A stretch of 64,000 nt of DNA from Aquatica leii (taxonomy: Eukaryota > Arthropoda > Insecta > Coleoptera > Lampyridae): NCBI GenBank assembly GCA_035610365.1, contig CM069438.1:55052837-55116836 (forward strand), given 5' to 3'. The translations under genes were made by a program, and so were the position numbers. Under the pieces are notes generated by a model, which was not told the origin of the DNA, did no database searches, and was given only the letters and a program-made list of their open reading frames with translations. Positions 23,570-34,733 of the stretch are shown piece by piece. The number at the start of each line of letters is the position of its first letter. Positions within the stretch are counted from its first letter, which is position 1.

Positions 23570-23734
23570 CTTATTCGTGGCAGATGATGTGTGATAGGTA
23601 AACGTAGTGCGAGCTTTTGCTGTATCCGAACTAAGTTTGGCAGGGGTTTTAGCACCACTTGAAGGATCAGTACCTCGGGTCACTTCCAGACTTTCGGGCA
23701 CCGTCTGCAGAGTGGAGCGCATGGCAGTCGACAT
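23570..23734 (-). CDS. Candidate first coding exon of an unrecognised host gene
   Basis: Minus-strand exon 23769-23570. The acceptor is a pyrimidine-rich tract ending TTGTTACAG, directly before 23769. The 5'UTR has an in-frame TAA, then an ATG at 23734 in a good context (GGGACCATGTCG). Exactly 55 codons follow and the exon ends AAG before GTAAGG, a consensus donor, leaving phase 0. The peptide begins MSTAMRSTLQTVPESLEVTR and ends TTFTYHTSSATNK. It is rich in Ser, Thr and Ala, with no signal peptide or membrane segment, so it looks like a disordered N-terminus. Its G+C content and varied codon use stand out sharply from the flanking AT-rich DNA. I do not recognise the protein. The likely 5'UTR exon and promoter are at 39086-39324, same strand. 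Alternative start: the ATG at codon 5. Confidence 0.6.
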
Positions 23735-23929
23735 GGTCCCCACCCGTTACGTGCCCTTCTTCACATTACCTGTAACAAAAGAAAACAAATTTAAGCGTTT
23801 TGGGAAAAAATCACCTAACCGATGACGAAATTTTTCTCATAACCATAACATCGTTCACCACCTAAAATGGATAGAGCCCAAAAGGAAGAAAGAAAGGCTA
23901 AGACCCGGTGCATAAAGCATTCTTAACTT

Positions 23930-26900
23930 TGACGATATCATGTGAAAAGCGTCATCATTGGTACAAAGATCGTGGAGTATTTTTTAGCATCTCGAAACTC
24001 CTGACAATTGTTTACCGACCATGAACATTCTTTTCAGTATATAGAAGCTTCCCATCAACTTTATAGCCTCCCTAACAACTTTCTGAGAACTGTATAAACC
24101 ATCATTCAACATTAAGGCACGGTTGCATGAAACTAAGTGATAATGTCGTTAAGTGTACAACTTTCTACATACTCTAGAAACTACCCCCCTTTGTTGCAGA
24201 ACCTTTTTAAACGCTTCTTTAACTACGAAAACTCATTAACACCCTGACGACTTTCTAAATTGCGGCACTGTAAACTCTTTAGCATTAGATTGTTTTAAAA
24301 CCTTTACCAACTCCACTAAACTCCCCATATACTCACCAGTCTATAAATAGTCTCTCTATGATTTAGTTAACAAACCTCAAAAACCCATAACACCTTAATA
24401 AGCTGCCAATTCTCTAAGTGCCCCACAAACTTTCTAAATTCCACGATAACTTATTACATGCTCTAGAAACTACCCCTCTGTGTTGCATAACATTTCTAAA
24501 CGCTTCTTCAATTATCAAAACTGTTCAACAACCTAACAACTTTCTAAATTGCAGCACCGTAAACTCTTTAACATTAGTCTATTGTTTAAACCCTTTACCA
24601 ACTCACTAAGCTCCCCATTAACTCACTAAAATTTCTACGATTTAGTTAACAACCCCTAAAAACTGTAAAAACCTTTAACTCCTTTATAAGCTTTATAAGT
24701 AGGGCAATACTTTACATCACCTTCCGACCTTTTTCTAATGCCCCACAAACTATAAATTCCGTAATAACTTTCTACATACTCTACAAACTACCCCTCTGTG
24801 TTGCATCACCTTTCTAAACGCTTCTTTAACTATCAAAACTCATTAACTCCCTGACCACTTTCTAAATATCTACACTGTAAACTCAATATTAGATTATTGT
24901 TTTAAACCCTTTACCAACTCACTAAACTCCCCATCAAGTCACTACAGTATCTATAAACTGCTTCTACGAATTAGTTTTCAACCCTTGAAAATCTTCAACG
25001 CCTTTATAAGGTTTGCTCTATTTACATCACCTTCCAACTTTTTTTTCCAATGCTTTAAACGCCCCACGAACTTTCTACATTCCTCGATAACTTTCTACAT
25101 ACTCTAGAAACTACATCTCTGTGTTGCATAACCTTTCTAAACGCTTCTTCCACTAACAAAAATCATCAATACCCTGACGACTTTCTAATTGCCGCACTTT
25201 AAACCCTTTAGCATTAGATTCTTTTAAAACCTTTACCAACTTCCCGTCGACTCACGAAAGTCTCTTTAAACTTCCTCTCTATGATTTAGTTAACAATCCA
25301 TGAAAACCCTTAACGCCTTTCTAAGTTGTCGTACTGTAAACTCTATTGTTTTAAACCTTCAGATATTTTTCAATGCGCTAAGCGGCCCACAAACTTTCTA
25401 AATTCCACAAGAACTTTTTACATACTCTAGAAACTATGCGTCTGTATTGCGTAACTACTGTAAACGCTTCTTCAACTATCAAAATTGTTGAACACCCTAA
25501 CAACATTCTAAATTGCAGTACCGTAAACTCTTTAACATTAGATTATTGTTGTAACCCTTTACCAACTCACTAAACTTCCCACCAACTCACTAGTCTCTAT
25601 CAAGTGCCTCTCTACGATTTAGTTAAAAACCCTTTAAAACCTCTAACGCCTTTATAAGTTTTGTCCTAATTTACATCACCTTACAACTATTTTCCAATGC
25701 TCTAACGACTTTCTAAATTTCAGCACTGTGAACTCTTTAACATTAAATTATTTGTTTAAACCTAAACTAAACTCCCCATCAACTAACTACTATAAACTGC
25801 TTTTCTACGATTTAGTTAACAACCCATGAAAACCTGTATCGCGTTTTTTTCCAATGCTCTAAGCACCCCACGAACTTTCTAAATTCCTCGATAACTTTAT
25901 ACATACTCTAGAAACTACCCCTCTGTGTTACTATCAAAGCTCATTAATACCCTGATGACTCTCCAAATTGCCGCACTGTAAACTAAACATTAGGTTTATT
26001 TCAACCCTTTACCAACTCACTAAACTCCCCATTAACTCACTACAGTCTCTATAAACTGCCTCTTTACGATTTAGTAACAATCCTTGAAAACCATCAACAC
26101 CTTTATAAGTTTCGTCCTATTTTACATCACCTTCATACTTCTTTCCAATACTCTAGCGCCCCACGAACATTCTAAATTCCTCAATAAGTTTCTACATACT
26201 CTAGAAACTACCCCTCTGTGTTGCATAAACATTCTAAACGCTTCTTCAATTATCAAAATTGTTCAACGCCCAACGACTTTTAACCCTTTACCAATTCACT
26301 AAACTCTCCATCAACTCACTTGTCTCTATCAACTGCCTCTTTACGATTTAGTTAACCCTTAAAAAGCGATACCGCCTTTATAAGTTTTTTCCTAATTTAC
26401 ACCACCTTTCGACTTTTTTCCAATACTCTTAACGACTTTCTAAATTAGAGCACTGTAAACTCTTTAACATTAAATTATTGTTTTAAATCCTTTACCAACT
26501 CACTAAACTCCCCATCAATTAACTACTATAAAATGCTTTTCTACGATTTAGTTAACAACCCTTAAAAACCATTACAAGTTTCGACCTAATTTACATCACC
26601 TTCCGATTTTTTTTCCAATGCTCTAAGCACCCCACGAACTTTCTAAATTCCTCGATAACTTTCTACATACTCTAGAATCTACCTCTCTGTTTTGCATCAC
26701 CTTTCTAAGCGCTTCTTCAACTAACAAAACTCAATATACCCTGACGACTTCCTAATTGTCGCACTGTAAACTCTTTCGCATTAGATTGTTTTAAAACCTA
26801 TACTACCTCACTAAACTCCCCATCAACTCACTACAGTCTCTATAAACTGCCTCTCTACGATTTAGTAACAATCCTTGAAAACCATTAACACCTTTATAAG

Positions 26901-29900
26901 TTTCGTCCTAGTTTACATCACCTTCTGACTTATTTCCAATGCTCTAGCGCCACACGAAAGTTTTAAATTCCTCAATAACTTTCTACATACTCTAGAAACT
27001 ACCCGTATGCATTGCATAACCTTTCTAAACGCTTCTTTAACTACCAAAGTCATTACTACCCCGAGGAGTTTCTAAATTGCCGCACTGTAACCTTTTTAAC
27101 ATTAAATTGTTTTAAAACCTTTACCAACTCACCAAACTCCCCATCAACTCCATAGTCTCCATCAACTGCCTCTCTAAGATTTGGTTAACAATCCTTAACC
27201 TTTAACGCCTTTATAAGTTTCGCCCTAATTTACATCACCTTCCGACTTGTTTTCCAATGCTCTAAGCACCCCACGAACTTCCTAAATTTCTCGCTAACTT
27301 CCTGCATACTCTAGAAACTACCCCTATGTGTTACATAACCTTTCTAAACGCTTCTTCAGCTATAAAAACTCATTAACACCTAACGACTTTCTAAATTAAC
27401 GCACTGTAAACTCTTTAAGATTAGATTGTTTTAAAACATTTACCAACTCCCCATCAACTCACTACCGTATCTATAAACTGCTTCTACGAATTAGTTAACT
27501 CTTGAAAATCTTCAACGCCTTTATAAGCTTCGTCCTATTTTACATCACTTTCCGACTATTCGTTCCAATGCTCTAAGCGCTCCATGAACTTTCTAAATTC
27601 CTCAATAACTTTCTACATACTCTAGAAACTTCCCCTTTCCAAACGCTTCTTCAACTATTAAAACAAATTAACGACTTTCTACCTCATCGCACTGTACACT
27701 CTTTTAACATTAGATTATTGTTGAAAACCCTTTACCAACACTCTGACTACTTTCTAAGTTGCCGCATTGAAAACTCTATTGCTTTAAACCCTTCACCAAC
27801 TCACTACATTATATATAAACTGCCTCTCTACAAATTGAAAACCCTTGAAAACGTTTAACGCTTTTATAAACTTCGCCCCTAACACTCTGTGTTGTATAAC
27901 CTTTCTAAACGCTTCTTGGACTATCAAAACTCACTAACATCCCGACGACTTTCTAAATGGTAGCTCTGTAAACTTTTTAACATTAGATTCTCGTTTTAAA
28001 CCCTTCACCAACTCACTGAACTCCCCATCAAGTTACTACAGTCTCTATAAACTGCCTCTCTACGATTTAGTTAATAACTTTTGAAAATCTTTAACGCCTT
28101 TACATCACCTTCGAACTTTTTTTCAAATGCTCTAAGCGCTTCATTAATACCCTAACGACTTTCTAAATTGACGCCCTGGAAACACTTTAACATTAGATTA
28201 TTGTTAAAACCCATTACCAACTCATTAAACTCCCTATCAACTCAATACAGTCTCTATAAATTTGTCCCTAACTCCTAGATAACTTTGACTCTATAAACTA
28301 CTTCTTAACATTTACAGAACTTTTCTAAACGCTTTACCAACTCTAAAATTCCCATCAACTTTGCAATTCTCCGACTGTTCTATAAATTTTAACTCTTTTA
28401 CATTCGATTAATTTTCTAAGCCTTTTTCCTAACTTTCTAAATTCCCGGATCATATTTTACCGACCATAAACTACTCAACTTTCTATCTAAACACAACTAA
28501 ACTCCTTGACAACTTTCTGCAGTGTCTATAAACTGCCCCTCCACATTACATCATCTTTCTTAACTGTTCACTAACTCACTAGACTCCCCATCAAATCCCG
28601 TGAGTCTCTATATACTCTTTTAGATTCGATCAATTTTCTAAGCCTTCTACTCACTTTCTAAACTTCCGAACAATATTTTACTGACTATAAACTACTCAAC
28701 GTTCTATCGAAACATTTCCTGGACTCACTAAACTCCCTGGCAACTTTCTGCAGTGTCTATAAGCTGCCCCTCCCCATTACATCAATTCTCTTAACTGTTT
28801 ACCATCTCACTAATCTCCCCATAAACTCACTACAGTCTCTATAAACTGCCCCTCTAGATTACATCACATTTTGTAACTGTTTCCGATTTTAAATATTCTA
28901 AGCCCTCTAACTGACAAACTCTCCACTAACTTTCGTAACGGTTTACGAATGTTTCAAACTCTCTAACTTTCCACTACCTTTCCAAACTAGAGATCTTTTA
29001 AGTCAAATATATAAACGCTTTAAAAATTTTAAAGTCTCCATCAACTTTCTAAACTTGAACTTGTAAAGTCCTTAATATTAGTTACTCTCTTTACCGACGA
29101 CGTTTTACCTACTATAAACTAATTTTTTTTTAAATTTTCCAGACTTATTAGGCTCTCCATCAACTTTAACTCCCTGACAGCTTTCCACACTCTCAATAAG
29201 CTGGCCCTCAACAATAAATCACTTTTCATAACTGCTGTCCAGTTTCTCAAATCCAAATACATTTTTTAGGTTTTCTAACGTGGAGGATGTCGTAAGATGG
29301 ACACGTGCTCGCAGAAGGTTTTGGAACGAACACGTATCCAGAATTGATAACCGGCTTGCAAAAATTGCCAGAAACTATAGACCAGCATCCAGACAACCAC
29401 CAGGAAGACCTCCAAAACCATGGAAGGACAGCTGGTCTTTAGCCTCCCAAGAAAAGCAATACTTGGTATAACAAGCCTCTAGGCTTTCGAAAAGAAGAAG
29501 AAGAGGTTTTTAAACTAATCGGCTCTATAAATCACCTCTTAACATCACAGAACCTTTCTAAACGCTTTACCAACTCTAAAGTACATATCAACTTTTTAAT
29601 TTCCTAAACTTCAATTAAGATCCTAAATTCGTTGCTAACTCTTCTAATCCACGAAATTCTACTCCATCTTTCTCAACTCCTAAAATTTTAACCGACCCTG
29701 TAAACTACCTTTCTATATAATATAACATGTCTCTCCAAACTCACTCACGAGTTTGTACCAAATCTATAAACTAATCACGAACACCAAATCACACTTGTTA
29801 ACAGTCCCGCAGATTTCTAAAGCCTTTGATAACCTTTTACCGTCTCTACTACGTACCCCATTTTACATCACCTTTCTACATTATTTTCTGACTATTTATC

Positions 29901-31620
29901 ACATTTCTATACTCTTCGATTATATAATCTCTTATGTAATATAACTTACATAGTAATTCTAAACTCTAAGGTATCCACCACCTTTCTAAACTACTAGACA
30001 ACTTCATTACTCTTACTTAGATGATCTTTCTAATCCCTGTAAACGACCCAGCAAATTTTCAAATTCCTTTTCACCGACCCTACAAACTACTAAACTTTCT
30101 AAACACACATAGACTTTCTAACTCCCAAATGATTTTCTAAATTCCAATTCTGTAAACTCTATAATTCTAAAATCCCCATCAACTTTCTGAAACTTCAAGT
30201 CTGTAAAAATAATTAACATTAATTATCTTTACCAATTGTCTAAACTTCTTGGCAATGTGTCACAGACTATGAACTACTAAACACGTTTCTCAGATTTAGT
30301 AAGCTTTCTACAGTCTCAATAAGTTGGCTCGCAACATTACGTCACTTTTTCTGTTTCTCAGTATAAAGCACCTCTCAACACTAAATATTCTTTCTAAACG
30401 CTTCCTCAACTCTAAAGTCTCCATCAACTTTCTAAACTTCAACTCTGTACAATAATTTTCTAAACTCCATCAACTCTGTAAACTTCCTAGCAATGTTTTA
30501 CCGACTATAAACTACTCAACTTTTTTTTCTAAACATTTCTCAGACTTACTAACTCTCCATGAACTTTATAAACTCGACAAGTTTCTACATTCTCAATAAG
30601 CTGACCCTCAACAATACGTCAGTTTTCATATCTGTTTTTCAGTTTCTCAAAACCAAAGACATTTTTTACCTTTCCAAACTCCTGACCAACTTTTAATCAA
30701 CTCTATAAACCACCCCTCAACATCTCATAACCTTTCTAAGCGCTTCACCAACTCTACAGTACCCATCTAGCAACTATATAAATTTTAATTTTACGAACTG
30801 TAAACTTCCTGACAATGTTTTATCTAACTCTACATTACATTTACAAGCTCCTAGACAAATTTGTAACGGACTATAAACTAGCTCTCAACACTATAAAACC
30901 TTTCGAAACGCTTCCATCTTTAATTCTCTGACAACCTCAATTATTGGCTAACTCTCGCCCATCTTTACTCCTAGACAACCTATAACCGACTCTGTAATCT
31001 CTCCACATAACTTTTCTAAACTCTTTTCCAACTCCATTTTTAGCGACTATAAAGTACTCATTTCTTTACGCTCTGTAAACTTCTCATTAACTTAGTAAAT
31101 TCCCTGATAACTTCCTAAAAACTGTGACCTTTCAGGTTTATCAGTTTTTTAAACTACTAAACAACTTTGTCTTGGTCTATAAACTTTATAAAACCCTTAT
31201 TAACTATCTACTGATAAAGACAACTAACCTTTCTAAAAGTACCCATCAATTTTCTAAATTTCAACTCTGTAAATTTTTTTAACGTTCCGTCACTACTAAG
31301 CCTCAAGAATCTCTAACATTTTTTATGAACCATAGATTTTAAACACGTTCAAGACTCGCCATCTTTATTAACTATTAGACAATTTTTAAGCGACTCTATG
31401 AAATACCATTTCACATCAAATCATTTTTCTAAGCTCTTTAAACATTATTCTCTAAACTTATCTGTTATTTTTTACTAACGATAAACTACTCTTCAAAATC
31501 AAACTCTAGATACTTTATCAACTTTCTGAATTCTACCAACTCTATAACATTTAACTCTTCAACAACTCAGAACACCCAAATAACTTTCTAAACCCCTTAA
31601 TATTTTACCGAGAAGAATAC
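23930..31620. repeat. Degenerate tandem array, G-poor on the + strand, ~290-335 bp units
   Basis: Units contain, in order, CTACATACTCTAGAAACTAC, CCCTCTGTGTTGCATAACC, TTTCTAAACGCTTCTTC, CCTGACGACTTTCTAAATTG, CCGCACTGTAAACTCTTTAA, CCAACTCACTAAACTCCCC, and CTCTACGATTTAGTTAAC. The CATACTCTAGAAAC anchor lies near 24168, 24459, 24774, 25098, 25431, 25902, 26193, 26665, 26985, 27304 and 27615. Most spacings are 291-333 bp, and two are about 471 bp. From about 28250 to 31620 the units decay to shuffled short words such as CTTTCTAAAC and CCATCAACTTT. The + strand has very few G residues (well under a tenth in sampled units) and abundant C. The short frames inside it are not genes. A LINE tail is inserted at 29280. 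Confidence 0.85.
29280..29503 (+). mobile_element. 5'-truncated non-LTR retrotransposon (LINE) tail
   Basis: The plus strand encodes VEDVVRWTRARRRFWNEHVS, then RIDNRLAKIARNYRPASRQP and PGRPPKPWKDSW. This is the C-terminal end found after the reverse transcriptase in many arthropod LINEs, where a WN.HV.RM...RLAKIA...GRPP.RW..SW segment precedes the stop. A stop codon is followed by a short 3'UTR and an AAAAGAAGAAGAAGA tail (about 29490-29503), the usual simple-repeat end. Only about 220 bp remains, so nearly the whole element was lost on insertion. The flanks AGGTTTTCTAAC (29268-29279) and AGGTTTTTAAAC (29504-29515) look like a 12 bp target-site duplication with two mismatches. The sharply higher G content marks it as foreign to the G-poor array. 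Confidence 0.78.
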
Positions 31621-31819
31621 TCCTCAAACGTTTTTTCTACTCTTAAACCTAATTAGAAATTTATTGACCTGATGACAAAATAGAACTTGGGCTATAACGT
31701 CATCTATAATCACAAAGAAGCGTGAAGTATTGCAACGAGGATATTGAAAACATGCCATGTATTTAAACGAGAATGGAAGTAAAGATTTGGTAACAAAGTG
31801 GTGTTTTTCAAATGGTTTT
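31621..31819. other. Junction between the two arrays
   Basis: This ~200 bp stretch belongs to neither the G-poor array nor the 177 bp array. No gene is visible. Confidence 0.4.
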
Positions 31820-33563
31820 AACATTCCAAGAAAAAGGACTAAATATTTGCACGGAAGAATGTGCGAGTAGGTGCTACCAGATAAGAACAAGTGAACGAGG
31901 TGATGTGAATGAAACTATTATAACTAAAAATTTAGAAGATCTGAGAAACTGGAGGCGGAAAGGACGAAAACATCCGCCCAGAAGAATGTGGTAGTAGGTG
32001 CTACCACACAATTACAAGTGCGCTAGGTGATGTCAATACATCTATTAAAGTTATAAATTTGGAAGATCTAAGAAACTGGAGACAGAGCCCGATGTAGACT
32101 CTGGGAACAATGGATATGGTTTTGACGTAATAAAAGAAAGAACCAACACATCTGCCCGGAAGAATGTGCGAGTAGGTGCTACCAGACGAGAAAAGTGAGC
32201 GAGGTAACGTGAATGAAACTGTTATAACCAGAAATTTGAAAGATCTAAGCAACTGGAGACAGAATCCGGTATAGACTCTAGAAACAATGGATATGGTTTT
32301 GACATACCAATAAAAAAGAACAAAACATCTGCCCGAAAGAATATGCAAGTAGGTGCTAACAGCCAAGAAAAAGTGAGCGAGGTGATATGAATGAAACTAT
32401 AATAGCTAGAAATTTGGAAGATCTAAGAAACTGGAAACAGAACCTGGTGTAGATTCTAGGAACAATTGATATGTTTTTGACGTAAAGAACAAAAACATCC
32501 GCCCGGAAGAATGTGTGAGTAAGTGCTAGTAGACAAGAAAAGTAAGCGAGACAATGTGAATGAAACTGTTATAACCAGAACTTTAGAAGATCTAAGAAAC
32601 TAGAGAGAGAACCCAGGTGTTGACTCTAGAAGCAATGAATATGGTTTTGATATACCAACAAAAAAGATCAAAACATCTACCCGGAAGAATGTGCGAGTAG
32701 GTGCTATCAGACAAGAAAAAGTGAGCGAGGTGATGTGAATGAATCTATTATAGTTAAAAATTTGGAAAATCTAATCAACTGGAGACAGAACCTATTGTAG
32801 ACTCTAGAAACAATGGATATAGTTATGACGTAACTAAAGAAAGAACCAAAACATCTACCCGGAAGAATGTGCGCGTAGGTGCTAACAGACAAGAAAAAGT
32901 GAGTGAGTCGGTTGAATGAAACTACTATAGCTAGAAATTTGTAAGATCTAAGAAACTGGATGCGGAAAGAACGAAACCATTCGCCCGGAAGAATTTGGGA
33001 GTGGGTGCTACCAGACAATTACAAGTGAGCGAGGTGATGTGAATGAATCTATTATAGTTAAAAATTTAAAGATCTAAGAAACGGGAGGCAGGACCCAGTG
33101 TAGACTCTAGGAACAATAGATATGGTTTTGATGTAACTAAAGAAAGAACCAAAACATCTGTCCGGAAGAATGTGCGAGTGGGTGCTACCAGACAAGAAAA
33201 GTCAGCGAGGTAATTTAAATGAAACTGTTATAACTAGAAATTTGAAAGATCCAAGCAGCTGCAGACAGAATCCGGTGTAGACTCTAGAAATAATGGATAT
33301 GGTTTTGACATACCAAGAAAAAGGAACAAAACATCTGCCCGAAAGAATATGCGAGTAGGTGCTAACAGCCAAGAAAAAGTGAGCGAGGTGGTATGAATAA
33401 AACTATAATAGCGGAAAGAACAAAAACATCCGCCCGGAAGAATGTGCGAGTAGGTGCTACCAGACAATTACAAATGAGCCTGGTGATAAATAGAATTGGA
33501 AGATCTAAGAAACTGGAAGCAGAAGCCGGTGTAAACTCTAGGAACAATGGATATAGTTATGAC
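31820..33563. repeat. ~177 bp purine-rich tandem array, first block
   Basis: About eleven units share AAGAATGTGCGAGTAGGTGC, TACCAGACAAGAAAAAGTGA, GCGAGGTGATGTGAATGAA, TTTAGAAGATCTAAGAAACT, GTAGACTCTAGAAACAATG, ATATGGTTTTGACATACCAA, and CAAAACATCTGCCCGG. The GTAGGTGCTA anchor recurs near 31860, 31990, 32170, 32345, 32690, 32867, 33000, 33175, 33350 and 33445, mostly 175-180 bp apart with some shortened units. The + strand is purine-rich. Since 177 is divisible by three, minus-strand frames run open over several units, repeating an APTRTFFRADVLVL motif. Stops and frameshifts break them. A hAT element interrupts the array at its right edge. Confidence 0.88.
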
Positions 33564-34205
33564 TAAAGAGCGGACAGTCAGGCTTATGCCTGGAGCTTGC
33601 CTATTTTGCCTTTTTGTGTAACTTTTTGTCTTTTTTGCCTTTTTAAAGAGTTATTTTATATTTCCTTTTTACATATAAGTTTTTAAAAGTTTATGTAAAC
33701 AGTGTTTTAATAGGTAGATGACAATAACGCATTACAGAATTTTACTTAAATTACGTACAATAATATAATTAACATTTTTTGCTCAAAAGGTTTTACCACA
33801 AACCTATAAACAACAACAGGGATTTTCATGTTTTGTTAAACAATGGTTTTCAGAAAACATTAAATACAAAAGCCGTTTATAGAGAAGAACTATTGTGAGA
33901 ATTTATACTAGGATTATGTACAATGACAAGCTTACAGAACACTAGTTACAAAACCGGAAGGATTTCGGAATGAATCCTATTTTATAGGTCTATTCAGTAC
34001 CTAAGCAAACAAATATAGATAATTTTAATTCTGTCCGGCGGGATTCCTTTAATGACTGAATCAAATGACTAAAATATTCTTTGTTTGTTATAAATACCTG
34101 TGATATTGTCACACTATGATAGTCTATTGCTGTTGTGCTGTGAGTAAGTTTTAAAAAAAGCCACCTAATAAACAAGCAAAATTTAAAAATAATTACAAGT
34201 AGAGT

Positions 34206-34393
34206 AAATTGGACAATAATTTAACAACCGACGGAAAAAACCTTTTTTGTCAAGTTTGTTCAAAATCAGTAAGTTTGTATTATCTTAATTTAAATGCTTT
34301 TAATTACTAGTATATGTATTATTTTAGATCGGTGCTACTAAAAAGTACCATGTAGAACAATACTTGGGTAGTAGTTTACATTTAAAAAAACTA
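34206..34393 (+). pseudogene. hAT zinc-finger segment with a 59 bp intron
   Basis: Exon 1 ends NLTTDGKNLFCQVCSKS at 34268. A GTAAGT...TATTTTAG intron of 59 bp (34269-34327) follows, and exon 2 continues in phase 0 as IGATKKYHVEQYLGSSLHLK (34328-34387). Cysteines in CQVC (34248-34259) and histidines in YHVEQ and SLH (34349 and 34379) form a C2H2-like finger. It resembles the BED-type or CGBP1-like finger at the start of some hAT transposases, which binds the subterminal repeats. A TAG stop lies upstream in exon 1 and a TGA at 34391, so the copy is broken. Confidence 0.6.
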
Positions 34394-34608
34394 TGAAACA
34401 ACTATTGTTAAAAAACGTTATAGAAGATCAACAGAAAATATCTTTAACAATAACGGAAACATCGGGATTAATATTTGCTCCACTAACATCTTGTGATGTC
34501 GAAAGAACTTCTTTCTATAAAAATATTTTAAATGATAAAAGGCAACAGCTTCTTGGTCAAAATATTGAAAAATTTTTGATTTGTGCTTGGGAAAATAATA
34601 GCACTTAA
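34393..34608 (+). pseudogene. hAT C-terminal dimerisation segment
   Basis: The frame contains SGLIFAPLTSCDVERTSFYK followed by NILNDKRQQLLGQNIEKFLI, then a stop. This is the hAT family C-terminal dimerisation signature (PLTSCDVERSFS.YK.IL.DKR...EN.EKYL). The preceding catalytic core is deleted, and the frame differs from that of the zinc-finger exon just upstream. The apparent ATG at 34393 is therefore probably not a real start. The element would depend on a transposase supplied elsewhere. Confidence 0.8.
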
Positions 34609-34733
34609 TAAAGATTGTAAAACAAAAAAATGAACTGTAAATTTGAATAGATAATTGTGCCTTTTTGGCAGGTTTAATATGCCTTTTATGCTACCTTTTT
34701 TGGTATTTTTTCTTGCCTTACTATCCGCTATTT

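Larger units (their letters stand above)
33564..34733 (+). mobile_element. hAT-like transposon, internally deleted, inserted in the 177 bp array
   Basis: The ends form imperfect inverted repeats: AAAGAGCGGACAGTCAGGC at the left (33565-33583), and AAATAGCGGATAGTAAGGC when the right end (34715-34733) is reverse-complemented, 16 of 19 identical. AGTTATGAC flanks the element on both sides (33555-33563 and 34734-34742). This fits the ~8 bp target duplication of hAT elements, and the same word occurs in intact array units. Inside lie a zinc-finger-like exon pair and a C-terminal dimerisation segment. Most of the transposase between them is missing. Runs of TTTTTGCC near both ends are further subterminal repeats. 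Confidence 0.82.

Noticed and set aside
24418..26302. Two similar plus-strand frames of 63 and 72 codons
   Set aside because: They fall at equivalent positions of the G-poor array and share only its repeat sequence.
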